This document shows positions 45,691-54,229 of a DNA stretch of 64,000 nt, in pieces. Each line of letters begins with the position of its first letter. Position 1 is the first letter of the stretch. The translations under genes were made by a program, and so were the position numbers. The stretch covers positions 1 through 64,000 of the forward strand of contig NZ_JASVVV010000009.1 of the NCBI RefSeq assembly GCF_030287405.1. Direction: 5' to 3'. The notes under the pieces are model-generated. The model had not been told where the DNA came from, did no database searches, and was given only the letters and a program-made list of their open reading frames with translations. This DNA comes from Halalkalicoccus sp. NIPERK01 (GTDB lineage: Archaea > Halobacteriota > Halobacteria > Halobacteriales > Halalkalicoccaceae).

Positions 45691-45813
45691 TCGTTCACTC
45701 TATGCAGACGCGGCGCCTGCCCTCGTCATGTTTCTCATCTAGACAGTACGTGTGTTGGAATTTCCAAAATCGCTCAGATTACTTTATGTATCCACACGAT
45801 GGTCTTCCAGGCG

Positions 45814-46455
45814 ATGAGTGTAACCACTCCCACCATCGACCTCTCGCCCGGCGACCGTGTCCTCGAACGCGAGCTCCGTATGGAGCGGACCGATCCGAGC
45901 GATCCGCTTGGGTATCTCCTCGTCCTCATCAAAATCGACGACAGCCGAGCGCTGGGAGCAGCCACAGGGCTCGATCTGGCGCCGACCCATCCTCGCTCGC
46001 GGTCAGCTTCGACCGACATCGGTCTCCTCGCATACTGGCAAGACCTCGAGATGTACGGACTGCTCACGCACCGAGACGATCCAACGGCCCTTGCGACCGG
46101 CGTTGAACGCCAGCAGCTTCCACTCGCACCTCGGCCCCTCTCACGGCTTCGCTCGGTCGAAGGCACGCTCACCGCGGCTGAGGAGGCGGGACTGGCCTAC
46201 GAAGAGGCACTCAAAGCACTCCTCGATCCCGTCTATACGCCTCCCGCGTTACAAGCACCCGCTGCTTTGCTCAGCGCCTTTGACTATCAGGTGCAGTACG
46301 ATCCGGAGACCGATACGCTTCGTGTGTCACAGTCCGATCAGACATGTGCCATATTCGCTAATGGATCGGTCGTTGGTGACCAGAACCTCCGAGGAGAGAT
46401 CGAGGACTGTCTCGAGGACATCGAAGAGGGGGTATCGACAGCCCTCACCGACTAG
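45814..46455 (+). CDS. Hypothetical protein with a paralogue at 54230-54865
   Basis: 213 residues from ATG 45814; the longer frame back to 45670 lacks coding sense. Conserved with the second copy are SPGDRVLERELRME, the central PLSRLRSVEGTLTAAEEAGLAYEEAL, and the C-terminal unit YDPETDTLRVSQSDQTCAIF...GSVVGDQ. The fold cannot be named; the last part is a beta hairpin repeat. No membrane segment or catalytic motif. The family appears restricted to haloarchaeal accessory DNA, and both copies stand beside decayed genes. Confidence 0.6.
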   Translation: MSVTTPTIDLSPGDRVLERELRMERTDPSDPLGYLLVLIKIDDSRALGAATGLDLAPTHPRSRSASTDIGLLAYWQDLEMYGLLTHRDDPTALATGVERQQLPLAPRPLSRLRSVEGTLTAAEEAGLAYEEALKALLDPVYTPPALQAPAALLSAFDYQVQYDPETDTLRVSQSDQTCAIFANGSVVGDQNLRGEIEDCLEDIEEGVSTALTD

Positions 46456-47250
46456 TGAACACCAGTACGCCGTCGGCGTCGAACCCGTGGAGCGCGAGCG
46501 CCTCGTCGGCGGTGTCGGCCCACTCCCAACACGTGGCCATAACGGGGACGTGCCCCATCGTCCCTGCACCGTCAGCGCCGACACCGGGGTGAGCGTGGCC
46601 TCACAGCCAGCCGTGACGAACTCCTCGCGCACCACGGAGCGCGTTCGGCCCGCGATTGGCACGCGAGCGGCCTCTGCGCCGCCCTCGATCCGGCGAAGGG
46701 CGACGTCGGGGCTGTAGCCATCCCACCGAAGGAGGAAGTCGAGCAGCTCTTCGATCGGACGCCCATTCGCCAGCGGTAGTGCACTTCGTGACGCTCGTAA
46801 TGATCGGAGGAGCCATAGGCGGCAGCGCTATCAGTCCAGACACGCCCTGAGTTGGAGCCATCCATCGCTGAAGATCCGGGGAGAACGGTCTCGTACTCGT
46901 CGGGATCGTACACCCGGAAGCAGGTGCGCGCTTCCTGTGATGGAACAGTCTCCAACCCGCTCGATGTCGTCGCTCCAGCGCTCGCACACTGCCTCGTCCG
47001 CTCCGTGTCCGATAGTAACACCGTCAATCTGCGGTACGTCCACCGACATTTTATCCGTCTTGCCGTCGAGTAGCCCGAGCACTGCGTACGACGATACTCG
47101 TGGTCCGGATGGTCCGTGGACTGGGCAACGTGGTCGTGGTGTTCTGCTACTCGATCCGCCACCTAGAGTACGGGAGGTAGGTACTGGTCGGTCTGGATCG
47201 ATGGCGATGGAAACTGCGCCTCCATTCCTCGGCGGGTGCAGATAGACGTA
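46445..47250 (-). pseudogene. Multiply frameshifted unknown gene
   Basis: Pieces in different minus frames make sense in order: VSVDVPQIDGVTIGHGADEA, then ARTCFRVYDPDEYETVLPG and SDHYERHEVHYRW, then IEELLDFLLRWDGYSPDVAL and GHVPVMATCWEWADTADEAL, ending at TGA 46447-46445. At least three frameshifts separate them. The 3' end overlaps the end of the convergent hypothetical gene. No family recognised. Confidence 0.4.
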
Positions 47251-47378
47251 CTTAACGAATAGCGACAATCGGATCCTCTGTTGAGTAGTCACCCGCTGCT
47301 TGACCACTGGGTGGACTGGGCTGCCAGAGGCGAGACAGGGTATCTGTTAATTAGATTCAATATCGATGACTAGCGACG

Positions 47379-47652
47379 ATGGAGTACGTCGACGAGACTG
47401 CGGCGAAGGTCGTGGTCGCGATCCGGCCGGGAGATTCAATTCACCGGATCGCCCAGCAAATCGATAGCTTTTACTCGTGGGTCCATAACTGGATCGAGCG
47501 GTTGGAGGAGCTTCATTCGGCGTGATGACGGCGTCTACATCGAGAATTTCGCCGTTAGGAATCGCTACTACAGTCTCATCGCGGTCCTTTATCGATCGGT
47601 TCCACCCTCGATCGACGACGGCTACGTCATTCCCACTTCGCCGGGAGACTGA
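47379..47652 (+). pseudogene. Broken winged-helix protein of the MEYVDETAAKVV type
   Basis: ATG 47379 opens 48 codons (MEYVDETAAKVVVAIRPGDS...) to TGA 47525. One shift earlier, frame 2 goes on as RRDDGVYIENFAVRNRYYSL and ends at TGA 47652. Both parts match a helix-turn-helix protein often seen in haloarchaeal mobile DNA, cut short here. It converges on the peptidase remnant. Confidence 0.55.
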
Positions 47653-47902
47653 GCCGATCCTGAATCATCTCAGTATCGTCGCCCTCTCCACGCGACAAAA
47701 TAGAACGCTGAACCACTTGTATCAAGGTCGCAATCCCGGCCGCCGGTGTACGCGATGACCCCGGCTTCGACCGCTCATTCTTGTCGGTGACGCCGAAACG
47801 GAGCATCGCGTGAGCATACTCGTGCAGTAGCGTGATCGCAAAATCGTTATCGAGCATTCCCTCTGGACACTCAAGGGTATCGAATTGCGACTGCTGATGC
47901 AT
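47627..47902 (-). pseudogene. Fragment of an HEYAH metallopeptidase (ImmA/ArdC-like)
   Basis: 91 codons. FAITLLHEYAHAMLRFGVTD carries the HExxH zinc motif with one residue changed in type (H-E-Y-A-H is the usual haloarchaeal form). The later GDDTEMIQDRLS matches the end of that family, but the middle is out of frame or lost. The N-terminal domain is missing. Intact relatives are thought to cleave repressors or act as antirestriction proteins on mobile DNA. Confidence 0.55.
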
Positions 47903-47984
47903 GCAGTCCTCCCGAAACCCAGAGAGGAACCTGAGGGTTAGCGCATTGATTGCAAGATGGAGCCCGATGGAGGAACGCCACGTA

Positions 47985-48242
47985 CGTTGCCTATCAAGCG
48001 TCAGTGTAATTCTCAGTAGAGCGACCTCCCAAATTGCCCACGCCGTGTATATCGACCAGAACGACCCAGACCACGCTCATGCCCTGATCACCGGGAACGA
48101 GCGAGAAGTCCGGCTGGACCGCGAGGACATCGACCAGACCCGGACGAACGCATATTATTCCATTTCATCTGAAGCACATCTTCGCAAGATACTTGTCAAT
48201 GTACTACCTGATATCCATGACCTATGTCAACAGAGGACATAA
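47985..48242 (+). pseudogene. C-terminal fragment of an unknown protein
   Basis: A plus frame with good acidic sense, IAHAVYIDQNDPDHAHALIT then VRLDREDIDQTRTNAYY and LRKILVNVLPDIHDLC, ends at TAA 48240. Its upstream part has no coding bias, so it seems truncated. It overlaps the start of the next gene by 19 bases. Confidence 0.35.
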
Positions 48243-48889
48243 GAATGCGAGTACGAGAACTATCCCCTATTAATCGTAGAGAAATAATTCGAGGATTAGA
48301 ACAGCGTCAACCACGTGAGAGGGAAATAGATCTTAACCCACAGAACCAGCTGAACTCTCTAAGAGTGAAAACTCATTCTGGTCTAGGACGACCGACAGAA
48401 GTCACAATCCAGTTTGAGACACAAGAAAATGAAGTAGGAGAAATCCGAAGTCGTGGCTCCGCGAGAGAACTGTATTCAGAAGTCAGATTTGAAGATCAGC
48501 TATTAGCGGACTTCCTCATAGATGAAGCAGGTCAGGTACACGTATCTACCCTCTCGGAAAGCGAGATCTCAGATGAGAAACCCCCACTTTGGCAACTTGC
48601 GTCTTCAATAACTACAATGAATGCTTTTTTAACAGCCCTTGATGAGGATCCAGAATTACCTGATCGATCTGAATTCCAAGAGTTCGGAATGGGCCAGTCT
48701 GGTACCGGACCAGTAGCGCTTGATGTATGCGAAACCGCATGTGCTGGCGGAGTAGCTCTCGGTGCAAAAGAGGGAGCAGCAGCTGTCGCGGGTGCCTGTG
48801 CAACAGTTGTCGGGTGTGTGGCCGGAGGGATTGGGGTAGGAATAGCGGTATTCGCCGCATATACTGCCTGCGACAAGTTATGCCCTTAG
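48224..48889 (+). CDS. Cys/Gly-rich candidate secreted peptide (halocin-like) precursor
   Basis: 221 residues from ATG 48224, in AT-rich DNA unlike its surroundings. Residues 1-165 are charged and soluble. The last 55 are Gly/Ala-rich and hydrophobic with six cysteines in a symmetric pattern: C169-x3-C173, C192-x5-C198, C216-x3-C220. A hydrophilic leader followed by a Cys-rich hydrophobic tail recalls the halocin C8 precursor (known to have ten Cys), but there is no twin-arginine signal, so this is an analogy and not a family match. The N terminus (MRVRELSPINRREIIRGLE) is related to that of the next gene, with which it is nearly contiguous. Confidence 0.5.
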   Translation: MSTEDIRMRVRELSPINRREIIRGLEQRQPREREIDLNPQNQLNSLRVKTHSGLGRPTEVTIQFETQENEVGEIRSRGSARELYSEVRFEDQLLADFLIDEAGQVHVSTLSESEISDEKPPLWQLASSITTMNAFLTALDEDPELPDRSEFQEFGMGQSGTGPVALDVCETACAGGVALGAKEGAAAVAGACATVVGCVAGGIGVGIAVFAAYTACDKLCP

Positions 48890-48898
48890 AAAGTCATC

Positions 48899-49198
48899 AT
48901 GTCACCAGAAATACCTGAAATCCAAGAACGTATTGCAGAGCTAACCCTTGCCGAACAGGACAAATTGCTGGCCCAATTACTCTCCGAATCTGATGAAGCT
49001 ATTAACCAGTGGCCACCGGTGTGGCTGCAGCAGATTACAGCAACTCCACGGGATTCAAGACCGCAAAGACCTTCCTCCCAACTAAGTGATGAAGATATCC
49101 GTAGAGTGGTCTGGGAGTGGCTATTAGGAGGGACTGGACCAACTGCCCCTGATCTAGGTCCTGATAGGAGGTCGGAGGAACCACAGAATCCGATATAA
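48899..49198 (+). CDS. Small partner protein sharing a leader-like N-terminal motif
   Basis: 99 residues, nine bases after the Cys-rich gene. Its N terminus IQERIAELTLAEQDKLLAQLL aligns with the start of that gene, suggesting a shared recognition helix. The middle is Trp/Pro-rich (QWPPVWLQQI) and a second helix (DEDIRRVVWEWLL) precedes a Gly/Pro-rich tail. No family. It could be an immunity or export partner, or a second secreted peptide. Confidence 0.5.
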   Translation: MSPEIPEIQERIAELTLAEQDKLLAQLLSESDEAINQWPPVWLQQITATPRDSRPQRPSSQLSDEDIRRVVWEWLLGGTGPTAPDLGPDRRSEEPQNPI

Positions 49199-49498
49199 TA
49201 TATAATCTAATTTATAACATTAAACATATAGATAAAATTTGTGATCGAGATTAATGAATTGGGGTAGTATATTTCAGGAATTATTTGGAGGATATTCGAT
49301 GAGCACTCACTGGTTTTGATACCTAACAAGTATGCTATTATCGACGGCATCCTGAGCATCGAATCGGTTCAGCTTCTTAGAGCCGATTGATATTCATCGT
49401 CCAAATCGACCATCCATCGTGAAAGTCAACAATCGATTACTGGAGCGACTATCCAAGGAGCGGGAGAACGGCAAGAAGAGAACGGAAATATTGGACCT
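49199..49498. other. AT-rich intergenic stretch
   Basis: Very AT-rich up to 49,280 (TATATAATCTAATTTATAAC-type), then mixed. It may hold the terminator of the small gene pair; I see no gene, stem or repeat that I can support. Confidence 0.4.
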
Positions 49499-49906
49499 CT
49501 ACAGTCGTGGTTGTCGGGGAAATGGATATCCAATGGGAAGACACTGCCACGGGAACGCTCTGCAATACCAGTCAGGAGCATCCTCCGGCAAGGGCCATTG
49601 CGTGTGAGCCTGAGAAGAAGGAACCTCCGTTTTTTCTGGAATGTGATAGAACCTACTCTGATGGCCCCGCAATATCTCTTCGTTGAGGTTCATTGAGGGC
49701 ACTGTAGTGCCTCCAATATACGACAAACAGTGTTTGCACTTTATAGCCTCTAGATCGACTTCTTCTTTACAGTATGGGCACGTTCCCTCGTGAGACGGGC
49801 TCTCGGGTTGGATATTCGAATCACAGTATCGACATTTGATTGCGTCAACTTTGATTTCCTCTTTACAATACGGACAACTTCTTGTATTTTCAGAGTTATC
49901 GCTCAT
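49499..49906 (-). CDS. Double zinc-ribbon protein with Trp/Pro/Cys-rich tail
   Basis: 135 residues. Two tandem zinc ribbons: C11-x2-C14 with C25-x2-C28 (CPYCKEEIKVDAIKCRYC) and a second copy 32 residues on (CPYCKEEVDLEAIKCKHC). After residue 70 the sequence changes to a tail with WPLPEDAPDWYCRAFPWQC near the end. Double zinc ribbons are common protein-interaction modules. The gene is convergent with the candidate peptide pair and shares its low GC and Trp/Pro-rich style, so a link is possible. Confidence 0.55.
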   Translation of the reverse strand: MSDNSENTRSCPYCKEEIKVDAIKCRYCDSNIQPESPSHEGTCPYCKEEVDLEAIKCKHCLSYIGGTTVPSMNLNEEILRGHQSRFYHIPEKTEVPSSQAHTQWPLPEDAPDWYCRAFPWQCLPIGYPFPRQPRL

Positions 49907-50311
49907 TTGTAGGTCCTCCTCAGTTCCTCATCTATACTGTTATTATCACCTTATTGTGTTTTTTGGTAACTTGTTGGTTATTCAATAGCGAGAGCGCGAG
50001 GCATTGAGGCTGTCCATACGTAGAATGGCAGCGGTCACTGTGAGATCACTATCGGACTGTACTCTGATATCACACAACTCCACTCGTCAGCGTAAATGGC
50101 GTTGTAGATCTCTGGATTACCATTAGTTGACAGGATAAGGACGCCTACCGACGATTTGTCGGGAAGGAAAAACGGATTAAAATTGCACCGTCTTCGCTTA
50201 TTACTCCTGATACTGCATAGCCGTCATCCTCCGATCTACGACGACTTCGTTTCGTGAGTAGGTCGCACCACAGACTAGATCCCTGTAGCTATCATGCTCT
50301 CAGTCCGTCAT
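49907..50311. other. Stretch without a supportable gene
   Basis: About 400 bases of medium composition. A lone TTGTTGGTTATT (near 49973) recalls one arm of the 34190 repeat but has no partner. No gene seen. Confidence 0.4.
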
Positions 50312-50848
50312 CTACGCCTCCCCCGCGTCCTCGTCGCCGGTCGCCTGCACCAGCACCGTCCCGAGCACGCCCGCCAGGCGGGACTTGAAGTAGACCTTCC
50401 CCCCGGCCTGGACGTGATCCTGCAACAGACAGGCGGGCTCGTTGCCCAACAGCAACAACAGCCCCTCGAAGACCGCGGCGGGCTCGCGCTCGAGGGAGAC
50501 CAGATCGTCCGCCGCCTCGCGCACCAGTTCGGCGAACTCATCATCGCGGATCGGCGAGGGCCCGCTCCGCAGGATCGCCGGCAGCTCGTCCGGGTCGTCC
50601 GGGCGGAACAGCGCGACGCAGTCCTGACCGGCGACCGTGCGCGAGACGAACTTCGTGCCCGCGGTCTCGATCGCCGAGTGCTTCGCGAACCACCCGTCGG
50701 CGACGGCGTAGCGGCGCAACGCGCGCACGACGTCGCCCACCGCCGCCTCGCGATCGCCCCCCTCATCGAGCTCGTCGGCGATCTCTTCTAACCGGGCGGC
50801 GAGCTTCTCGGTGCGCTCGGCGTCGCTCTCGAGAGGCGAGGCGCTCAC
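50312..50848 (-). CDS. Hypothetical protein in a GC-rich two-gene block
   Basis: 178 residues from GTG 50848, which overlaps the stop of the upstream gene (GTGA). Very high GC and codon bias to GCG/CGC. The N-terminal 40 residues are a helical, charged segment (TEKLAARLEEIADELDEG). The rest is alpha/beta with ALFRPDDPDELPAIL, DDLVSLEREPAAVFEGLLLL and KVYFKSRLAGVLGTVL. No family recognised; two repeats may lie in it. Its partner overlaps it, so they are co-translated. Confidence 0.6.
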   Translation of the reverse strand: MSASPLESDAERTEKLAARLEEIADELDEGGDREAAVGDVVRALRRYAVADGWFAKHSAIETAGTKFVSRTVAGQDCVALFRPDDPDELPAILRSGPSPIRDDEFAELVREAADDLVSLEREPAAVFEGLLLLLGNEPACLLQDHVQAGGKVYFKSRLAGVLGTVLVQATGDEDAGEA

Positions 50849-51876
50849 TGGGCCACCTCCCCGGCCAGCGCCACCTCGTCGCGCACGAGCGCCCCGTGCA
50901 GGGTGTAGGGCGCGTTTTCGAGGTCGAAGCCCTCGCCCTCGGTGCCCTTGAAGAGCATCGCCAGCAGCGTGTCGACGTCGTCTGCGAGCTCGAGGTCGGC
51001 GCGCGCGAAGGGCACGGTGCCCTCGCCGGGGTCGAGATAGCCGGTCGCGACCACGGGGCGGCCCTCCGGGGTGACGAGCGCGACGTGCCCGCCCTCGGGG
51101 AGCGTGGCGCGCACCTCGATGGCGTCGGCGCTCACGCGGGCGTCGACCGTGGGGTCGTCGGCGTCGGGCTCGAGGTCGATCGCGGGGGTCGGCGCGCGCC
51201 CGAAGCTCGGGTCGGTGTCCATCTCGGTGGGGTCGGGGCGAAACAGGCCGATCCCCCGCGAGCCCACGGCGCGGTTGCCCAGATGGACGCGCCCGTCGTG
51301 GCCGGCCTTCCGGGCCTCCCAGACGGTGGGATCCGCGCCGAGGCGCTCGAACAGCGCCTCGAGGGCGTCCTCGCGGGTGCGCGCGCCGCGCCCGAGGTCG
51401 CGGGCGATCTCGAGGACGTCGTCGGTGAGGCTGGCGAAGCCCTCGTCGTCGGCGGTGAGGGTGCGCTCGTAGGCGGCGTGGTGGCGCTCGCGCTCGTCGT
51501 CCTCGCACGCGTCGGTGAGCCACGCCGCCGCAGGTTGGTAGAGCGCGTGGCCGGGGGTGTCCTGGACCTGTCGTCCGAACCGGGCGGTGGGCCTGCCGTC
51601 CTCGGGCGCCTCGAAGCGAAACGTCCCGGGGGCGTGGCTCAGAAAGTCGATGAGCTCGCGGACGTACGCGCGGTGGTCGAGCGCGCCCTTTCGGGCGCGG
51701 CGGGTTTTGTGCCGGAGGATGCTGGCGAGCTGGGGGTCGGTGAGGGTGACGCCGCGGAGCTGGTCGTAGTCGGGGTAGCGGTCGGTGGGTTCGTATCTTA
51801 TATCATATGGATGTCGAGAGACACCTCCCACTAGCAGGATAAGTAATTGTGACCGACCGATTTCTCTATTAGACAA
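50845..51876 (-). CDS. Hypothetical protein, first gene of the GC-rich block
   Basis: Up to 343 residues from ATG 51876; the true start is unsure because the GC-rich, well-biased region begins only near 51,790 and the first 25 residues are AT-rich. Residues about 45-190 are helical (ALYQPAAAWLTDACEDD). The rest is beta-rich with DARVSADAIEVRATLPEGGH and LLAMLFKGTEGEGFDLENAP. No motif that I can name. The GC jump at its start suggests a recombination joint. Confidence 0.5.
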   Translation of the reverse strand: MSNREIGRSQLLILLVGGVSRHPYDIRYEPTDRYPDYDQLRGVTLTDPQLASILRHKTRRARKGALDHRAYVRELIDFLSHAPGTFRFEAPEDGRPTARFGRQVQDTPGHALYQPAAAWLTDACEDDERERHHAAYERTLTADDEGFASLTDDVLEIARDLGRGARTREDALEALFERLGADPTVWEARKAGHDGRVHLGNRAVGSRGIGLFRPDPTEMDTDPSFGRAPTPAIDLEPDADDPTVDARVSADAIEVRATLPEGGHVALVTPEGRPVVATGYLDPGEGTVPFARADLELADDVDTLLAMLFKGTEGEGFDLENAPYTLHGALVRDEVALAGEVAQ

Positions 51877-52043
51877 CCCCTTCCTTGGCCTCTACTGCAG
51901 ACGTTACGCAAAAAAGGTGCGTGTGCCGAGCGATTTCCACCGCTGGCCCGACACTGTGCTAGCGAACCCACCGCTGACTAGTACGCTAGGCGTTACTCGA
52001 CGGGACCGAACGCCCGTACCCGCTCGGGGACGACTGGCGCGTC

Positions 52044-53333
52044 TCAGTCGTCTGGATACTCGTTCGGATGGATCCCCGCGGTGGCGTTCCACTCCTCGAC
52101 GGCCTCTTCGAGCGCCGTGATCCGCTCGGCGCCGTACTCAGCCGTGATCCGTGCTCGCCACGCCGGATCGGCCAACAGTTGTGGGGCACCATGCAGTGAC
52201 CGGAGCTTCCCGTTACACGTTCCGTGTGACGACCGAACCCCGGTCGAATCACCCCTCGCCGTCGTCCGACACGGACAGCTGTCAGTCCCCGTCTCAGCAC
52301 AGTTCAAACAGCGATATTCGGAGAAATCAACACCGAGGATCCCCCCGGCGATGTCGCGGAGAATGCCGGTCATATGCCCGTGGACTGCCGGCTCTGCCTG
52401 GTGGTTCGTGACCTGCCCGAACAGACGCGCCAACACCGCATCATCGCTCCCCTCCGACGAGCGCACCCCGACATGGGTGAGCTCATTGAGCAGGATCCGG
52501 CACAGCTCGTCTCTGGCGGCGATCGAGCGCGGTTTACCATCCGAGCGTCGCCGTGCGATCCGATGGATGACGATACCGGTTCGATCCTCGAGTGCTTTTG
52601 TCTGAGCTTTCGTTTTGACGAACTCGGAAACACCGATAACGTGAAAATGCGGGCGAAAGACCAACCGGTCGTCCCGAACTGACTCCCAGTCGTCCGCTTC
52701 GATCGCCAATCGCGTTTCCTTCCAGCCCTCTTTGAGCTGGCTTGAAGGCCCCACATCGGACTCGTCATCCGATTGTAACACGTATGGATGATAGATTATA
52801 TAGCCTGCATCGACATTGATTCGATCGAGGAGGAGCTTGATTACCGTCAATGATCGCTCGTAGGGTCGAATCGAATTGAAGCGGACCGAGGCAGGAAGCG
52901 AGACGACGAGATGATGTAGATACACCCCCGCATCGCTTCGGGCGGCTCGGTGCTGTCTGAGCGACTCGAGTTTTGACGCCACAGTACGCGCCCGCCGAAA
53001 CTCGCCGGACTCGTGACACGCTGGACACCCGAACCGGCGGCACGCTCGCCCAGCTGTAGCAAGACCGGCACAGCTGGGACAGTGCAGTGCCTGCAGTCCC
53101 CACCCGCAGTTGACCTTCTGTTCGCCGGCGCCTGGTAGACGCGATTCGGGAAGCCGATCGGAATACGAACGGCCATCAGGTTCACGGACCGCAACGAACT
53201 CCTCGAGCGGGAGATCGACATCGTGGGAGAACGACAGGCGTCGTTCCACGCCATGGATCGCCGCTTGGAGGCTAACCCGATCTTTCTCCCGCGAGCGAGA
53301 GCGCCTAGAGCTCCCATCGAAGGGCTCACTCAT
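52044..53333 (-). CDS. HUH-type rolling-circle Rep-like protein with zinc finger
   Basis: 429 residues. The HUH metal motif is RPHFHVIG (about residue 227), preceded by a motif-1-like HHLVVSLPASV (about 140). A zinc site CPSCAG...CRRFGCPACHE lies near residues 85-105, and a second Cys-rich site C-x2-C...C-x-C is near 345. This is the make-up of haloarchaeal plasmid/virus Rep proteins that nick the origin for rolling-circle replication. I do not see a clear YxxxK catalytic tyrosine motif after HUH, so activity is uncertain. It is last in an operon of small zinc proteins overlapping by eight bases. Confidence 0.7.
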   Translation of the reverse strand: MSEPFDGSSRRSRSREKDRVSLQAAIHGVERRLSFSHDVDLPLEEFVAVREPDGRSYSDRLPESRLPGAGEQKVNCGWGLQALHCPSCAGLATAGRACRRFGCPACHESGEFRRARTVASKLESLRQHRAARSDAGVYLHHLVVSLPASVRFNSIRPYERSLTVIKLLLDRINVDAGYIIYHPYVLQSDDESDVGPSSQLKEGWKETRLAIEADDWESVRDDRLVFRPHFHVIGVSEFVKTKAQTKALEDRTGIVIHRIARRRSDGKPRSIAARDELCRILLNELTHVGVRSSEGSDDAVLARLFGQVTNHQAEPAVHGHMTGILRDIAGGILGVDFSEYRCLNCAETGTDSCPCRTTARGDSTGVRSSHGTCNGKLRSLHGAPQLLADPAWRARITAEYGAERITALEEAVEEWNATAGIHPNEYPDD

Positions 53334-53598
53334 CAGTCGTAGCCTCCCCGTCGGGTCCCTGATCGACCGTGGTCGCTGCCGTCAACGGACGCTGTCTCGC
53401 GCTTCGACGCTGCGTTCGCACGAAAAACCCGAGACAGTCGTGATCGACGATCTCGCCTGTGAGTCCAACGGCACCACAGAGCGGACATTCGAGCAGCGGT
53501 GTTCCCAGCCCGTCCGAACCCGACTCTCCATCGGTCGTGCGACAGCCAAGGGCGCTCACCTCCGCCCGTCGAGACCGCTCGCTAGTTGGTTCACACAT
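53326..53598 (-). CDS. Small zinc-ribbon protein upstream of Rep
   Basis: 90 residues from ATG 53598. One CxxC pair (LECPLCGAVGL) and a later DHDCLGFF could form a zinc site. The start overlaps the stop of the gene before, and the end overlaps the Rep start by eight bases. A Rep accessory is likely; function unknown. Confidence 0.6.
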   Translation of the reverse strand: MCEPTSERSRRAEVSALGCRTTDGESGSDGLGTPLLECPLCGAVGLTGEIVDHDCLGFFVRTQRRSARQRPLTAATTVDQGPDGEATTDE

Positions 53599-53809
53599 CG
53601 GGATCGCCCTCGACGGTCGGACGGTCGTCATCGCGAGCCGTTTCATTGGCTTCGGTCGGTGATCGGGACTCGCCGGTGTCCGCAGGCGAGCGAGTTCCGT
53701 TTTCCTTGAAGTACTCACAGTAGTGAAAACCGTTGATTCTGGCTGGATCGCCACGAGCACCACACTTCGGGCACGTAATCCGGCGATCGGTGTCGTCGCT
53801 GAACCGCAC
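53591..53809 (-). CDS. Small zinc-ribbon protein, first of the Rep operon
   Basis: 72 residues if it starts at GTG 53809 (VRFSDDTDRR), where coding bias begins; the frame is open back to ATG 53968, but that part is poor. ITCPKCGARGDPA...FHYCEYF is a candidate ribbon. The end overlaps the next gene. Function unknown. Confidence 0.5.
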   Translation of the reverse strand: MRFSDDTDRRITCPKCGARGDPARINGFHYCEYFKENGTRSPADTGESRSPTEANETARDDDRPTVEGDPDV

Positions 53810-54229
53810 CCGTAGACAGCACAGCAACGAACGGAGACGCAGGAGTAGCCCGCCGCCCCTACAAGAGGGGGTCTTGGCGCTCCGCCCATCATATGGTCGG
53901 TGACCGGTGTCGATACCCGCATTCGTCGGACGGACACATTTATGTCCGGATGTTTCTAATATTGGCATTGCTTCGCCTCAATCGAAGCACGAGGTCGGAC
54001 GTTGGTCCCGTCCGGCCAAGACCGTTCTTGGCGTACCTGTGCCCCAGTCACTTGTCCATCAGGAGGAGTAATAGCTGTTTTTGTTAGAATTTTACCCGTA
54101 GATATTGGAAGAATATCGATAAAATACGACGCTCTATGGGATAATAAACAAATTGGCTGTGATACGGGAACTAACGGTCCCTCCAGCTCTTCACGACCAG
54201 GAAGGCAGCAGGCCGCCAATGCCTGCTCG

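Noticed and set aside
47341-47380. Insertion-sequence scar near the broken genes
   Set aside because: No terminal inverted repeats, target duplications or transposase motifs could be found by eye.
50896-51834. 312-codon plus frame and a 403-codon minus frame (50312-51523) in the GC-rich block
   Set aside because: Both are out of phase with the acidic, well-biased frames; the plus frame is a Val/Gly-rich shadow and the first part of the long minus frame is Arg/Pro-rich.
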